15,524 bases of DNA from an uncultured Bacilli bacterium (GCA_948999435.1 CARJCM010000030.1:1-15524); one strand, 5' to 3'; shown: positions 5,405 to 12,444, counted from the first letter of the stretch. Numbers and translations are program-made. Notes: generated from the letters alone by a model not told the origin.

Positions 5405-7351
5405 ATGTTTAAATTAGTATCAAAATTTGAGCCATCTGGAGACCAACCAGAGGCTATAAAAGAGTTGGTTGAGGGAATCAAAAATGGCAAGAAAGAACAG
5501 GTTTTACTGGGTGCAACAGGTACTGGTAAGACATTTACAATTGCAAATGTAATTAAGGAAGTTAACAAGCCAACTTTAGTTTTAGCACACAACAAAACTT
5601 TGGCTGGTCAGTTGTACACAGAACTTAAAGAATTCTTTCCAGAGAATCATGTTGAGTATTTTGTTAGTTATTATGATTATTACCAGCCAGAAGCATATGT
5701 TCCTTCAAGTGATACATATATTGAGAAAGATTCTTCAATTAATGACGAGATAGATGAATTAAGACATGGAGCAACCAGTGCATTAATTAACTATAATGAT
5801 GTTATAGTAGTATCAAGTGTATCTTGTATATATGGTATAGGAGAAAGAGAAGAATATGAAAAAGCCAGACTTATATTAACAATTGGAGATAATATTAAAA
5901 GAAATGCAATTATAAATAGATTAGTAGATATGACTTATGAGCGTAGTGATATTGATTTCCATCGCGGAACCTTTCGTGCTAGAGGAGATATTATTGATAT
6001 CATACCAGTTAATGAACACGCTTATGGAATAAGAATTGAATTATTTGGCGATACTGTAGAAAGAATATCAACATTTGACCCCGTAACAGGTGTTATCATA
6101 TCTGATAAAAAAACTATTACAATATCTCCAGCTTCTCATTTCGTAACAAGCCCAGAAAAATTAGAGGAAGCATTAAAAAGAATTGAAGCTGAATTAGATG
6201 AAAGGTTAAAAGAATTAAAAGAAAATAACAAATTATTAGAAGAGCAAAGACTTCGAGAAAGAACCAATTATGATATTGAAATGTTAAAAGAAACTGGCTT
6301 TTGTAGTGGAGTAGAAAACTATTCTAGACATTTAGCCCTAAGAGGGCCAGGCGAGACCCCAACTTGTTTAATAGACTTTTTTCCTAAAGATTTTTTATTA
6401 GTAGTTGATGAATCTCATGTTACATTACCTCAAGTGCGTGGTATGTATAATGGAGATAAAATGCGTAAAACGGTTTTAGTAGATTATGGTTTTAGATTAC
6501 CAAGTGCCCTAGATAATAGACCTCTTAATTATGAAGAATTTGAAAAAAAGATTAATCAAGCAATATATGTATCAGCAACACCAGGAGACTATGAATTAGA
6601 ACATACCAATAATGAATACGTAGAACAAATAATAAGACCAACTGGCTTATTAGACCCTACTATTGAAATAAAACCAAGTATGGGACAAATAGATGATATA
6701 ATAAATGAAATAAATATCAGGAAAGAAAAAAATGAACGAGTATTAATTACAACTTTAACTATTAGAATGAGTGAAGAGTTAACAAATTATTTAAAAGAAA
6801 TGGGTATCAAAGTTGCATATTTACATAGTGAAATAAAAACGTTAGAAAGATTAAAAATAATTCACGACTTACGTTTAGGAATGTATGATTGTGTAGTTGG
6901 AATAAATTTACTTCGTGAAGGAATAGACATACCAGAAGTTAGTTTGATATGTATATTAGACGCTGATAAACAAGGATTTTTACGAAGTGAACGTTCACTT
7001 ATTCAAACAATTGGTAGATGTGCCAGAAATGAAAATGGTCATGTAATTATGTATGCAGATAATATAAGTGAAGCAATGGATAAAGCAATAAAAGAAACTG
7101 CTAGACGTCGCGAAATCCAAATGAAATACAATGAAGAAAATGGAATTACCCCAAGAACAATTATTAAAGATATCAAAGAAGTAGTATCAAATGAAGTAGA
7201 AAATAAATCTAAAAAGCCAAAGATGAGCAAAAAAGAAAAAGAAAGTATATTAATGACTTTAGAAGAAGAAATGAAGACAGCAGCTAAAAACTTAGACTTT
7301 GAAAGAGCGATGGAATTAAGAGATATTTTATTTGAAATGAAAAAGTCATAA
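5405..7351 (+). CDS. uvrB: excinuclease ABC subunit UvrB
   Basis: UvrB is the damage-verifying helicase-like subunit of nucleotide excision repair, handed to DNA by UvrA and partnered with UvrC. The 648-residue product has FEPSGDQPEAI, Walker A GATGTGKT (36-43), the beta-hairpin region YYDYYQPEAYVP, the DEAD-type box VVDESH, the helicase C motifs (VSATPGDYE, LLREGIDIPEVSL, QTIGRCARN) and a C-terminal UVR motif that binds UvrC (LDFERAMELRDILFEMKK). Length is normal. The frame opens further upstream at 5357, but ATG 5405 is chosen because AGGAGG lies 5 nt before it and the protein then starts exactly as the family does. The mobile element ends just upstream, so its insertion may have replaced or altered the native promoter. 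Confidence 0.98.
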   Translation: MFKLVSKFEPSGDQPEAIKELVEGIKNGKKEQVLLGATGTGKTFTIANVIKEVNKPTLVLAHNKTLAGQLYTELKEFFPENHVEYFVSYYDYYQPEAYVPSSDTYIEKDSSINDEIDELRHGATSALINYNDVIVVSSVSCIYGIGEREEYEKARLILTIGDNIKRNAIINRLVDMTYERSDIDFHRGTFRARGDIIDIIPVNEHAYGIRIELFGDTVERISTFDPVTGVIISDKKTITISPASHFVTSPEKLEEALKRIEAELDERLKELKENNKLLEEQRLRERTNYDIEMLKETGFCSGVENYSRHLALRGPGETPTCLIDFFPKDFLLVVDESHVTLPQVRGMYNGDKMRKTVLVDYGFRLPSALDNRPLNYEEFEKKINQAIYVSATPGDYELEHTNNEYVEQIIRPTGLLDPTIEIKPSMGQIDDIINEINIRKEKNERVLITTLTIRMSEELTNYLKEMGIKVAYLHSEIKTLERLKIIHDLRLGMYDCVVGINLLREGIDIPEVSLICILDADKQGFLRSERSLIQTIGRCARNENGHVIMYADNISEAMDKAIKETARRREIQMKYNEENGITPRTIIKDIKEVVSNEVENKSKKPKMSKKEKESILMTLEEEMKTAAKNLDFERAMELRDILFEMKKS

Positions 7352-7359
7352 CGAATATT

Positions 7360-7376
7360 AAAAAGCTTTACTTTTT
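7360..7376 (+). terminator. weak hairpin after uvrB
   Basis: AAAAAG (7360-7365), loop CTTTA and CTTTTT (7371-7376) form a short AT hairpin 9 bp after the stop codon. It is nearly symmetric and could act weakly in either direction, including on a minus-strand transcript from the toxin locus. Confidence 0.35.
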
Positions 7377-7393
7377 GTTAAAAATATTATAAT
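7367..7393 (+). promoter_or_regulatory. promoter of the plus-strand short RNA (locus A)
   Basis: TATAAT at 7388-7393 follows TTTACT (7367-7372) after 15 bp. Initiation near 7400 would coincide with the start of the left inverted-repeat arm. Confidence 0.5.
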
Positions 7394-7399
7394 ATTAAT

Positions 7400-7478
7400 T
7401 TAGCGAGACACTAAATAGTGCTTGCCACAAGAATTTTATGGTGCACCACTTATTTTATGAGTGGTGCTTATTTTTATA
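7400..7478 (+). ncRNA. short RNA convergent with a hydrophobic peptide gene; candidate type I antitoxin
   Basis: A TATAAT box just upstream and a strong intrinsic terminator (7443-7475) define an RNA of about 75 nt with no ORF. Its 5' half carries the left inverted-repeat arm, including the small hairpin CACTA-AA-TAGTG (7409-7420). It runs towards the peptide gene on the opposite strand, so the peptide mRNA would be antisense to it from about 7475 downwards. This is the geometry of type I toxin-antitoxin pairs with 3' overlap (TxpA/RatA) or a shared terminator (Fst/RNA II). Antitoxin function is inferred. Confidence 0.55.
7443..7475 (+). terminator. intrinsic terminator of the locus A short RNA
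   Basis: GCACCACT (7443-7450) pairs with AGTGGTGC (7460-7467) and is followed by TTATTTTTA. On the minus strand no U tract follows, so it should act mainly on the plus strand. Confidence 0.8.
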
Positions 7479-7498
7479 TCCAAAACCCCCATAGATAC

Positions 7499-7567
7499 TT
7501 ATCTAAATAGGATTAACAGAATAATTATCACTAAAAGTATTAAAACTAAAAAGTCTTTTTTACTCAT
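7499..7567 (-). CDS. 22-residue hydrophobic peptide, candidate type I (holin-like) toxin
   Basis: On the minus strand ATG (7567-7565) follows AGGAGGTG with a 7-nt gap, a near-ideal ribosome binding site, and TAA closes the frame at 7499. The peptide starts MSKKDFLVLILL and continues with Val/Ile/Leu to end in LILFR: three charged residues near the N terminus, one membrane helix of about 16 residues and a terminal Arg. This is the usual make-up of small membrane toxins of type I systems in Bacillota, which depolarise the membrane when overproduced and are silenced by an antisense RNA. A promoter lies upstream and a convergent short RNA with terminator downstream. Eight bases around the start codon (TTATGAGT on the minus strand, 7562-7569) can pair with ACTCATAA in the 3' tail (7455-7462), a possible self-inhibiting contact. 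Peptide class is inferred from composition and layout; I do not recognise a named family. Confidence 0.65.
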   Translation of the reverse strand: MSKKDFLVLILLVIIILLILFR

Positions 7568-7624
7568 AAGTGACCACCTCCTAGAAAGTGGCAAGTACCA
7601 TAACATAATGTGTCTCACGAAAAC

Positions 7625-7653
7625 AAAATAACATACAAAATAGTAAAAGTCAA
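7625..7653 (-). promoter_or_regulatory. promoter of the 22-residue peptide gene
   Basis: On the minus strand TTGACT (7653-7648) is separated by exactly 17 bp from TATTTT (7630-7625). Initiation near 7618 gives a leader of about 50 nt that begins with the right inverted-repeat arm. Confidence 0.65.
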
Positions 7654-7667
7654 AAACAGAATCCTAA

Positions 7668-7759
7668 AAATCTGTCTAGCCAAAAGCACCAAATCTGCTA
7701 AGCTAAAGAGCACAAATCTGTATAGCAGTTTACCTAAAATCTGTAAAATTAAAAAAATA
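7668..7759. repeat. four AAATCTG motifs at exact 23-bp spacing
   Basis: AAATCTG begins at 7668, 7691, 7714 and 7737, each exactly 23 bp after the previous one. The first three units also share a following nTAGC/AAGC block (TCTAGCC, CTAAGCT, TATAGCA), so this is a decayed tandem repeat; the fourth unit keeps only the heptamer and then turns A-rich. The array starts 15 bp upstream of the minus-strand peptide promoter and ends about 80 bp before the membrane protein gene. It could be an operator array for either. Confidence 0.75.
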
Positions 7760-7823
7760 ATAAATAGATCTTTTATATTGTAAAAAGTGATAAATTATGT
7801 TAAATTAAAGATAGGTGAAGCCT

Positions 7824-9671
7824 ATGAAAAAGATAGTTATATATTTAATAAGTTTACTCACTGCATTATGTATATATAGTGAAAGAATATTAAAAGAAGT
7901 AGTTTTATCTTATGGAAATATCAAAAGTATTAGTATATCTTCTTTAACAAAGTTTTTTTATTCTAATACAGATTTTTTATTAATTTTAGGCTTAACAATC
8001 GCTCTAATAATTTTTTATAAAAAGTTTATTGATATAGAGAAGAAAAGAGCTTACAATATTTTAAGTTTTATATTTTCATTATTACTAACATTTGGTTTTA
8101 GTTATAGCATTATTGGAAATGAAAGTTTAATCACTGGAAATATTATATTAATAATGTTATCAGTTGTAAAAATAATTACATATTATTACTTTTTATCAAC
8201 AGTTATAAATTTATTAATGGCAAAAATTAAAGGAATAAACTTAAAAAAAATAAAAGAACCAAAGTTCTTAAAAAGATTTAAAAATTATTATGAGAAACAT
8301 CCATATAAAACAACAATAATAATTATATTAATCGCTTGGTTACCATATATAATTAGTTTTTATCCTAGTATAATGTCATCTGACCCAGCCAATCAAATAA
8401 AGCAATATTTTGGAATGGACACCAGATTTTCAACAGGAGTTAACCTAATAAATGATAATATTAAAATAACAAACCATCATCCAGCATTTCATTCATTTAT
8501 ATTAGGTGGATGTGCCAAAATAGGTGATGCCATAGGAAATATTAATATAGGATTATTTATGTTTAGTTGCTTTCAATTATTTGTATTAATAAGTGCTTTA
8601 ACATATTCGCTTATTTATTTAAAAAGATTAAAAATACCCTTTATATATCGTTTTATAGTATTAATAATGTATTCTTTGATACCAGTATTTCCTTTATATG
8701 CAATGTCACCAGTTAAAGATGTTTTTTTTGGAGCATTATTAATATTTTTCATTATTGAATTACATCGCCTAATAACATCAAATTATAATAAGAAAGATTA
8801 TATTATATTAGGGTTATTAATGTTATTTACAATGCTTACAAGAAACAATGGTGTATACATTTTATTGTTTACTATTTTAGGAACAATTATCGTTATAAAA
8901 GAAAAAAGATTAGCTTTAATAATAACCATATTATCTACATTATTTGTGTATGTTGCACACAATAAAATTCTATTACCAAAAATGAATATAACATCAGGAA
9001 GTATAAGAGAAGTATTATCAGTACCATTTCAACAAACAGCCAGATATGTAAAATACCATAGTGAAGAGTTAAATGAAGAAGAAATTGCTATAATTGATAA
9101 AATACTAAACTATGAAACATTAGGTACAAGATATAAAGCCAATCTAGCTGATTATGTTAAAGATGAATTTAATAAAGATACTACTAATGAAGATTTGATT
9201 AAATATTTAAAAGTATGGTTTATCCATTTATTTAAACATCCAATGACTTATATAAATGCTACAATAAATACAACTTATGGTTACTTTTATCCTAATACAT
9301 CTAACTGGTATGTTTATCACAATTATGATAAGAAGTTAGAAAATGTTGGACTAGATTATCATTTTATTAAAGGCTTAGGAATACCAAGAAACATACTTGG
9401 AAACTTTGGAGTAATATACCCTTATATTCCTATACTTGGTTCTCAAGTTAATATTGGTTTTAATGTTTGGGTATATATGTTAATATTTACCTATTTAATA
9501 GTAGAAAAGAAAAAGAAATTCATACTTTTATTAATACCAGCATTTACACTATTACTCACTTGTGTAGTAGGACCAGTAAATACATATTTTAGATATATGG
9601 TACCAATCGTATTTAGTTTACCATTAATCATTGGTTTAATATATAAAGAAACTAAAACAAAGAAGATGTGA
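7824..9671 (+). CDS. polytopic membrane protein, probably DUF6020 (GT-C-like)
   Basis: The 615-residue protein is dominated by hydrophobic helices (roughly 12-14 membrane segments). A long loop after the segment near 165-183 carries SSDPANQ (Asp187) and NHHPAFHSF (218-226), followed later by SPVKDVFFG (about 296-304) and TRNNGVY (339-345). An acidic and His/Pro motif in the first large outer loop, then many helices, is the pattern of GT-C glycosyltransferases and of DUF6020, whose members are thought to transfer sugars from lipid carriers to envelope polymers. ATG 7824 is preferred over the in-frame GTG at 7815 because AGGTGA (7813-7818) is then a ribosome binding site at 5 nt. A terminator overlaps the stop codon, so the gene is monocistronic. 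Two small peptide loci flank it. The family assignment is from memory of motifs; the substrate is unknown. Confidence 0.75.
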   Translation: MKKIVIYLISLLTALCIYSERILKEVVLSYGNIKSISISSLTKFFYSNTDFLLILGLTIALIIFYKKFIDIEKKRAYNILSFIFSLLLTFGFSYSIIGNESLITGNIILIMLSVVKIITYYYFLSTVINLLMAKIKGINLKKIKEPKFLKRFKNYYEKHPYKTTIIIILIAWLPYIISFYPSIMSSDPANQIKQYFGMDTRFSTGVNLINDNIKITNHHPAFHSFILGGCAKIGDAIGNINIGLFMFSCFQLFVLISALTYSLIYLKRLKIPFIYRFIVLIMYSLIPVFPLYAMSPVKDVFFGALLIFFIIELHRLITSNYNKKDYIILGLLMLFTMLTRNNGVYILLFTILGTIIVIKEKRLALIITILSTLFVYVAHNKILLPKMNITSGSIREVLSVPFQQTARYVKYHSEELNEEEIAIIDKILNYETLGTRYKANLADYVKDEFNKDTTNEDLIKYLKVWFIHLFKHPMTYINATINTTYGYFYPNTSNWYVYHNYDKKLENVGLDYHFIKGLGIPRNILGNFGVIYPYIPILGSQVNIGFNVWVYMLIFTYLIVEKKKKFILLLIPAFTLLLTCVVGPVNTYFRYMVPIVFSLPLIIGLIYKETKTKKM

Positions 9672-9693
9672 CTATAAAAAATCACATCTTTTT
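9663..9693 (+). terminator. intrinsic terminator overlapping the stop codon of the membrane protein
   Basis: AAGATGTGA (9663-9671) pairs with TCACATCTT (9682-9690) and T residues follow. The stop codon TGA is the last three bases of the left arm. Confidence 0.85.
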
Positions 9694-9727
9694 AAGTGTT
9701 ATGTCGAAATCTGTCGTACGAATTTTG

Positions 9728-9756
9728 TTGCTATTTACAATTTAATAATTTAGAAT
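9728..9756 (+). promoter_or_regulatory. promoter of the 27-residue peptide gene (locus B)
   Basis: TTGCTA (9728-9733) and TAGAAT (9751-9756) are 17 bp apart. Initiation near 9763 matches the left end of the inverted repeat. GTACGAATTTT just upstream (9716-9726) also occurs upstream of uvrB (5359-5369). Confidence 0.55.
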
Positions 9757-9764
9757 AATATCTT

Positions 9765-9961
9765 GAGTGTTAGGGCTAATGTCTACCTTTTCTATTCACT
9801 ATCCTACTCTTCTTTATCCTACGGGGTTTTGGTTTAGTAAGGAGTGTGATTAAATGAAGGTTCAAATAAGGGCAACCTTATTCAGAATAATAAAAATGAC
9901 ATTAACTATTACAGTCAATGTCTTACCCAAAAAGTAGATATTAGATTGCATCCTAACGCTC
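9765..9961. repeat. imperfect inverted repeat bounding locus B
   Basis: GAGTGTTAGG (9765-9774) and CTAATGTCTAC (9776-9786) are complementary, with one mismatch each, to CCTAACGCTC (9952-9961) and GTAGATATTAG (9934-9944). The blocks are 1 bp apart on the left and 7 bp apart on the right. The arrangement copies locus A although the sequences are unrelated. A plus-strand transcript could pair its two ends; a minus-strand RNA starting here would begin with almost the same sequence as the plus-strand RNA. Confidence 0.75.
9854..9937 (+). CDS. 27-residue basic peptide within locus B, candidate small toxin
   Basis: ATG 9854 follows AAGGAG (9839-9844, 9 nt gap) and the frame ends with TAG 9935-9937. 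The peptide starts MKVQIRATLFRIIKMTLTI and ends VLPKK: a basic, amphipathic to moderately hydrophobic stretch. Two stable hairpins lie within the ORF: AATAAGG-GCAA-CCTTATT (9865-9882, GNRA loop) and GACATT-A-ACT / AGT-C-AATGTC (9898-9922). The upstream leader is about 90 nt and begins with one arm of the inverted repeat, so translation may depend on RNA folding as in type I toxin mRNAs. The opposite strand has an overlapping 29-codon frame (9951-9862) with a more hydrophobic product but a poor ribosome binding site. I do not recognise the peptide. Confidence 0.5.
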   Translation: MKVQIRATLFRIIKMTLTITVNVLPKK

Positions 9962-9997
9962 TACTAATTTAATATTAACATATTTTTTAAATAAATG

Positions 9998-10423
9998 CTA
10001 GTTTTCTTTTTTCTTAAATACAAATAATTTACTTAAAATATAATTAGCAACTGTAACAATAACTTGCGAAACAAGTTTACCAATTTTATCATTTAGATGC
10101 AAAACTGAAACGATAATAAACATTGTAAACATATCCATTAAAAGACTAAGAATTCTAGAGCCTACAAAAGAAGAGGCTTCTTTTAGCATATTTTTGTTTT
10201 TACTTTTAAAAACGTATTTTCTATTAGTGAAATAAGCAAAAGCAACAGCAAATACCCACGAAATAATATTAGCAATTTGTAGTTCTAATTTTTTATTAGG
10301 GTCTAAAAATGTTTCAGTACAAATAAAATAAGTAGCAAGACTAACAACAGTAGTTAAAACCCCAACAATTAAATAATTAATAATTTCTTCATATTTAGTG
10401 TATAATTCTTTAATTTTTTCCAT
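9998..10423 (-). CDS. GtrA-like small membrane protein
   Basis: The 141-residue product has four predicted membrane helices (about 15-36, 48-67, 88-107 and 116-134) and the family phrases YLIVGVLTTVVSLATYF, NIISWVFAVAFAYFTNRKYVFKSK and VTVANYILSKLFVFKK. GtrA-like proteins are thought to help move polyprenyl-linked sugars across the membrane for envelope glycan synthesis. The frame stays open to 10537, but ATG 10423 is chosen because AAAGGAG precedes it at 8 nt and the protein then begins at the usual place, while the upstream extension contains the likely promoter. Proximity to the GT-C-like membrane protein suggests a shared envelope-sugar role, though the two genes converge rather than form an operon. 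Confidence 0.9.
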   Translation of the reverse strand: MEKIKELYTKYEEIINYLIVGVLTTVVSLATYFICTETFLDPNKKLELQIANIISWVFAVAFAYFTNRKYVFKSKNKNMLKEASSFVGSRILSLLMDMFTMFIIVSVLHLNDKIGKLVSQVIVTVANYILSKLFVFKKKEN

Positions 10424-10508
10424 ATCCCATACTCCTTTAAAACAATTATACAAGAAAAAAGAAAAAAATAAAATAAAAAATGGTAAAAACAGGGTTAATA
10501 TAAGAAAT

Positions 10509-10537
10509 AAAATATAACAAACTATAAATATGTGCAA
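10509..10537 (-). promoter_or_regulatory. promoter of the GtrA-like gene
   Basis: On the minus strand TTGCAC (10537-10532) is separated by 17 bp from TATTTT (10514-10509). Transcription would start near 10502, about 80 nt before the chosen ATG. Confidence 0.5.
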
Positions 10538-10597
10538 CAGGTATTACTTATGCACATAATTATTTTTTGATATCAATCTAATATTATAAGTATTAAC

Positions 10598-10655
10598 GAT
10601 ATTAAAGAGTAATATCTAAGGCTACTTTGATGAATAAGTATCAAAGTAGTTTTTT
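10598..10655 (+). ncRNA. two tandem hairpins with intrinsic terminator, candidate short RNA
   Basis: GATATTA-AAGAG-TAATATC (10598-10616) is followed after 5 nt by CTACTTTGAT (10622-10631) paired with ATCAAAGTAG (10640-10649) and a run of six T. This plus-strand terminator has no upstream plus-strand gene, because the GtrA-like gene is on the other strand. It either ends a very short RNA (TATAAG at 10585-10590 is a possible -10 box, without a good -35) or insulates lgt from transcripts coming from the left. Confidence 0.5.
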
Positions 10656-10679
10656 GTTTATTTATTTTTTATTTTCTAG

Positions 10680-10685
10680 TATAAT
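10680..10685 (+). promoter_or_regulatory. -10 box of the lgt-trxB operon
   Basis: A perfect TATAAT is at 10680-10685, 23 bp before the lgt start. Only a poor TTTATT is found at the -35 distance. Confidence 0.45.
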
Positions 10686-10708
10686 AATAAAAGAAAAGAG
10701 TTGATTAT

Positions 10709-11518
10709 ATGAATCCCACAATGCTTACAATATTTGGATTAGAAATAAAATGGTATTCCTTTTTAATACTAACAGGAATTTTTATAGGAATGTATTTAGT
10801 TTTAAAAGAAGCTAAAAAGTTTAATATATCAAAAGATGATATTATAAATATGTGTTTTTATGGCATAGTTTTTGGTATTTTAGGTGCAAGATTATATTAT
10901 GTATTATTTAATATATCATATTATAAATACAATTTGATGGAGATATTTGCCGTTTGGAATGGTGGGCTTGCCATTCATGGAGGTTTAATATTTGGAGCGA
11001 TTGCAATATATATTTATACCAAAAGAAAAAAGTTAGACTTTCTAAGAATATTAGATATTGCTGTACCAGCAGTCATTCTAGCTCAAGGTATAGGTAGATG
11101 GGGAAACTTTTTTAATAGTGAAGCTCACGGTTTTGCGACTACTTATACATTTTTAAAAGATTTATGTATTCCCGGGTTTATTATTAAAGGGATGTATATT
11201 GGAGGAATATATTACTTACCAACATTTTATTTTGAATTCTTATGGTGTATTTTAGGATTTATAGTTTTAATATTTATTAGAAGTAGAAAATATATTAAAA
11301 TAGGCTCAACAACATGTATATATTTAATGTGGTATAGTTTTGGCAGATTCTTTATTGAAGCTTGGCGAACAGATTCCTTAATGTTAGGGGGATTCAAAAT
11401 AGCTCAAATAATATCTATATGTTTATTTGTAATATCTTTAGCATATTTAGTAATATTACATCATAAAGGTAAATATGAAAATTTATATAATGATATAAAT
11501 AAAGGGAGAATAGAATAA
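10709..11518 (+). CDS. lgt: prolipoprotein diacylglyceryl transferase Lgt
   Basis: Lgt transfers diacylglycerol from phosphatidylglycerol to the lipobox cysteine of prelipoproteins at the outer face of the cytoplasmic membrane, the first step of lipoprotein maturation. The 269-residue protein has about seven membrane segments and the family motifs: IKWYSFLILTG (13-23), GARLYYVLF with Arg61, GGLAIHGGLIFG with His90, and the signature GRWGNFFNSEAHG (129-141). The later motif usually read as HPxxLYE is here YLPTFYFEF, a mild divergence seen in many Bacillota. Length is typical. The ribosome binding site (GAAAAGAG) is weak. The stop codon overlaps the trxB start (TAATG), so the genes are co-transcribed and translationally coupled. 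Confidence 0.97.
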   Translation: MNPTMLTIFGLEIKWYSFLILTGIFIGMYLVLKEAKKFNISKDDIINMCFYGIVFGILGARLYYVLFNISYYKYNLMEIFAVWNGGLAIHGGLIFGAIAIYIYTKRKKLDFLRILDIAVPAVILAQGIGRWGNFFNSEAHGFATTYTFLKDLCIPGFIIKGMYIGGIYYLPTFYFEFLWCILGFIVLIFIRSRKYIKIGSTTCIYLMWYSFGRFFIEAWRTDSLMLGGFKIAQIISICLFVISLAYLVILHHKGKYENLYNDINKGRIE

Positions 11519-12399
11519 TGTATGATTTAATAATAATTGGTATGGGTATATCGGGTATTAGTGCTGCTATATATGCAAAAAGAGCTAATTTAAAAGTTTT
11601 AATGATTGAGGGTAGTGCACCAGGTGGAACGTTAAATAAGATAACTAATGTTGAGAATTATCCTGGAATATCTTCAGTAAGTGGTCCAGATTTTGCATTT
11701 AATTTATTTACAAAAGTTCAAGAATTAGAGATTGAATATAAAATAGAAGAAGTAACAGATATAATAACTGATACTAAAACAATAAAAACTAAAAACAATG
11801 TATATCAAGCTAAAAATATTTTAATAGCTACTGGTAGAAGACCAAAATTATTAGGTTTAGACAAAGAAGAAGCTTTATTAGGAAAGGGAATAAGTACTTG
11901 TGCACTATGCGATGGGGCATTGTATAAAAATAAAGAAGTAGCAGTTATAGGTGGCGGTTCTAGTGCTTTAGCAGAAAGTATTTATTTATCTAAGCTAGTA
12001 AAAAAAGTTTATTTAATTCATCGTAGAGAAGAATTTAGAGGCGAATATACATTAGTAGAAGAAGTTAAGAATATCAATAATATAGAATTAGTATTAAATA
12101 ATGAAATAAAAGAGTTAAAAGAAGAGAATGATATATTATCAGGCTTAATATTAAAAGACGGTCAAGAATTAAATGTAAGCGCTTTATTTATTTATATAGG
12201 ATTTATACCAAATACTAGTTTTATAGAAAATAGTGATATTAAATTAGATAAGGGGTATATTATAGTAGATAAAGATGGAACGACAAATATATCTGGAATA
12301 TATGCCTCAGGTGATGTAACTAAAAAAGATACTTATCAATTAATAAATGCTGCAAGTGAAGGAGCTTTAGCAAGTATAAAAATAAGTGAAAATATATAA
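11518..12399 (+). CDS. trxB: thioredoxin reductase TrxB
   Basis: This FAD enzyme passes electrons from NADPH to thioredoxin. The 293-residue sequence has the FAD-binding GMGISG (8-13) near the N terminus, the redox pair Cys128/Cys131 in CALC-DGALY, a second nucleotide-binding GGGSSA (145-150), HRREEFR (168-174) whose Arg residues contact the NADPH phosphate, and the terminal FAD motif YASGDVTKK followed by AASEGALASI. It is slightly shorter than the usual 305-320 residues, with no motif missing. The 1-base overlap with lgt marks an lgt-trxB operon, a pairing common in Bacillota. No separate ribosome binding site is needed if coupling is used, although AAAGGGAG precedes the start. Confidence 0.96.
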   Translation: MYDLIIIGMGISGISAAIYAKRANLKVLMIEGSAPGGTLNKITNVENYPGISSVSGPDFAFNLFTKVQELEIEYKIEEVTDIITDTKTIKTKNNVYQAKNILIATGRRPKLLGLDKEEALLGKGISTCALCDGALYKNKEVAVIGGGSSALAESIYLSKLVKKVYLIHRREEFRGEYTLVEEVKNINNIELVLNNEIKELKEENDILSGLILKDGQELNVSALFIYIGFIPNTSFIENSDIKLDKGYIIVDKDGTTNISGIYASGDVTKKDTYQLINAASEGALASIKISENI

Positions 12400-12417
12400 T
12401 ATTAAAACCTAAAACAA

Positions 12418-12444
12418 AAACTAACCATTAATCTTGGTTAGTTT
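12418..12444. terminator. bidirectional terminator between trxB and the LCP-PASTA gene
   Basis: AAACTAACC (12418-12426) pairs with GGTTAGTTT (12436-12444) around a 9-nt loop. On the minus strand the stem runs into TTTTTGTTTT, a good U tract, and it overlaps the stop codon of the LCP gene. On the plus strand the T run is short, so it serves trxB less well. Confidence 0.75.

Larger units (their letters stand above)
7405..7616. repeat. imperfect inverted repeat bounding locus A
   Basis: GAGACAC (7405-7411) and CTTGCCAC (7421-7428) on the left are complementary to GTGTCTC (7610-7616) and GTGGCAAG (7588-7595) on the right, with 9 and 14 unpaired bases between the two blocks. The arms fall at the predicted 5' ends of both convergent RNAs, so both RNAs would start with nearly the same sequence, and a full-length transcript could fold its ends together. 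Confidence 0.8.

Noticed and set aside
7399..7620. MITE-like element, given terminal inverted repeats around about 210 bp
   Set aside because: No target-site duplication is visible at the ends, and the arms coincide with the starts of two predicted transcripts, which favours a regulatory role. It cannot be fully excluded without other copies.
7815..7823. GTG start for the large membrane protein
   Set aside because: The GTG lies inside AGGTGA, which serves as the ribosome binding site for ATG 7824.
10424..10537. 38-residue hydrophobic extension of the GtrA-like protein
   Set aside because: A good ribosome binding site lies before ATG 10423, and the extension contains the likely promoter. Its hydrophobic look comes from A-rich DNA.
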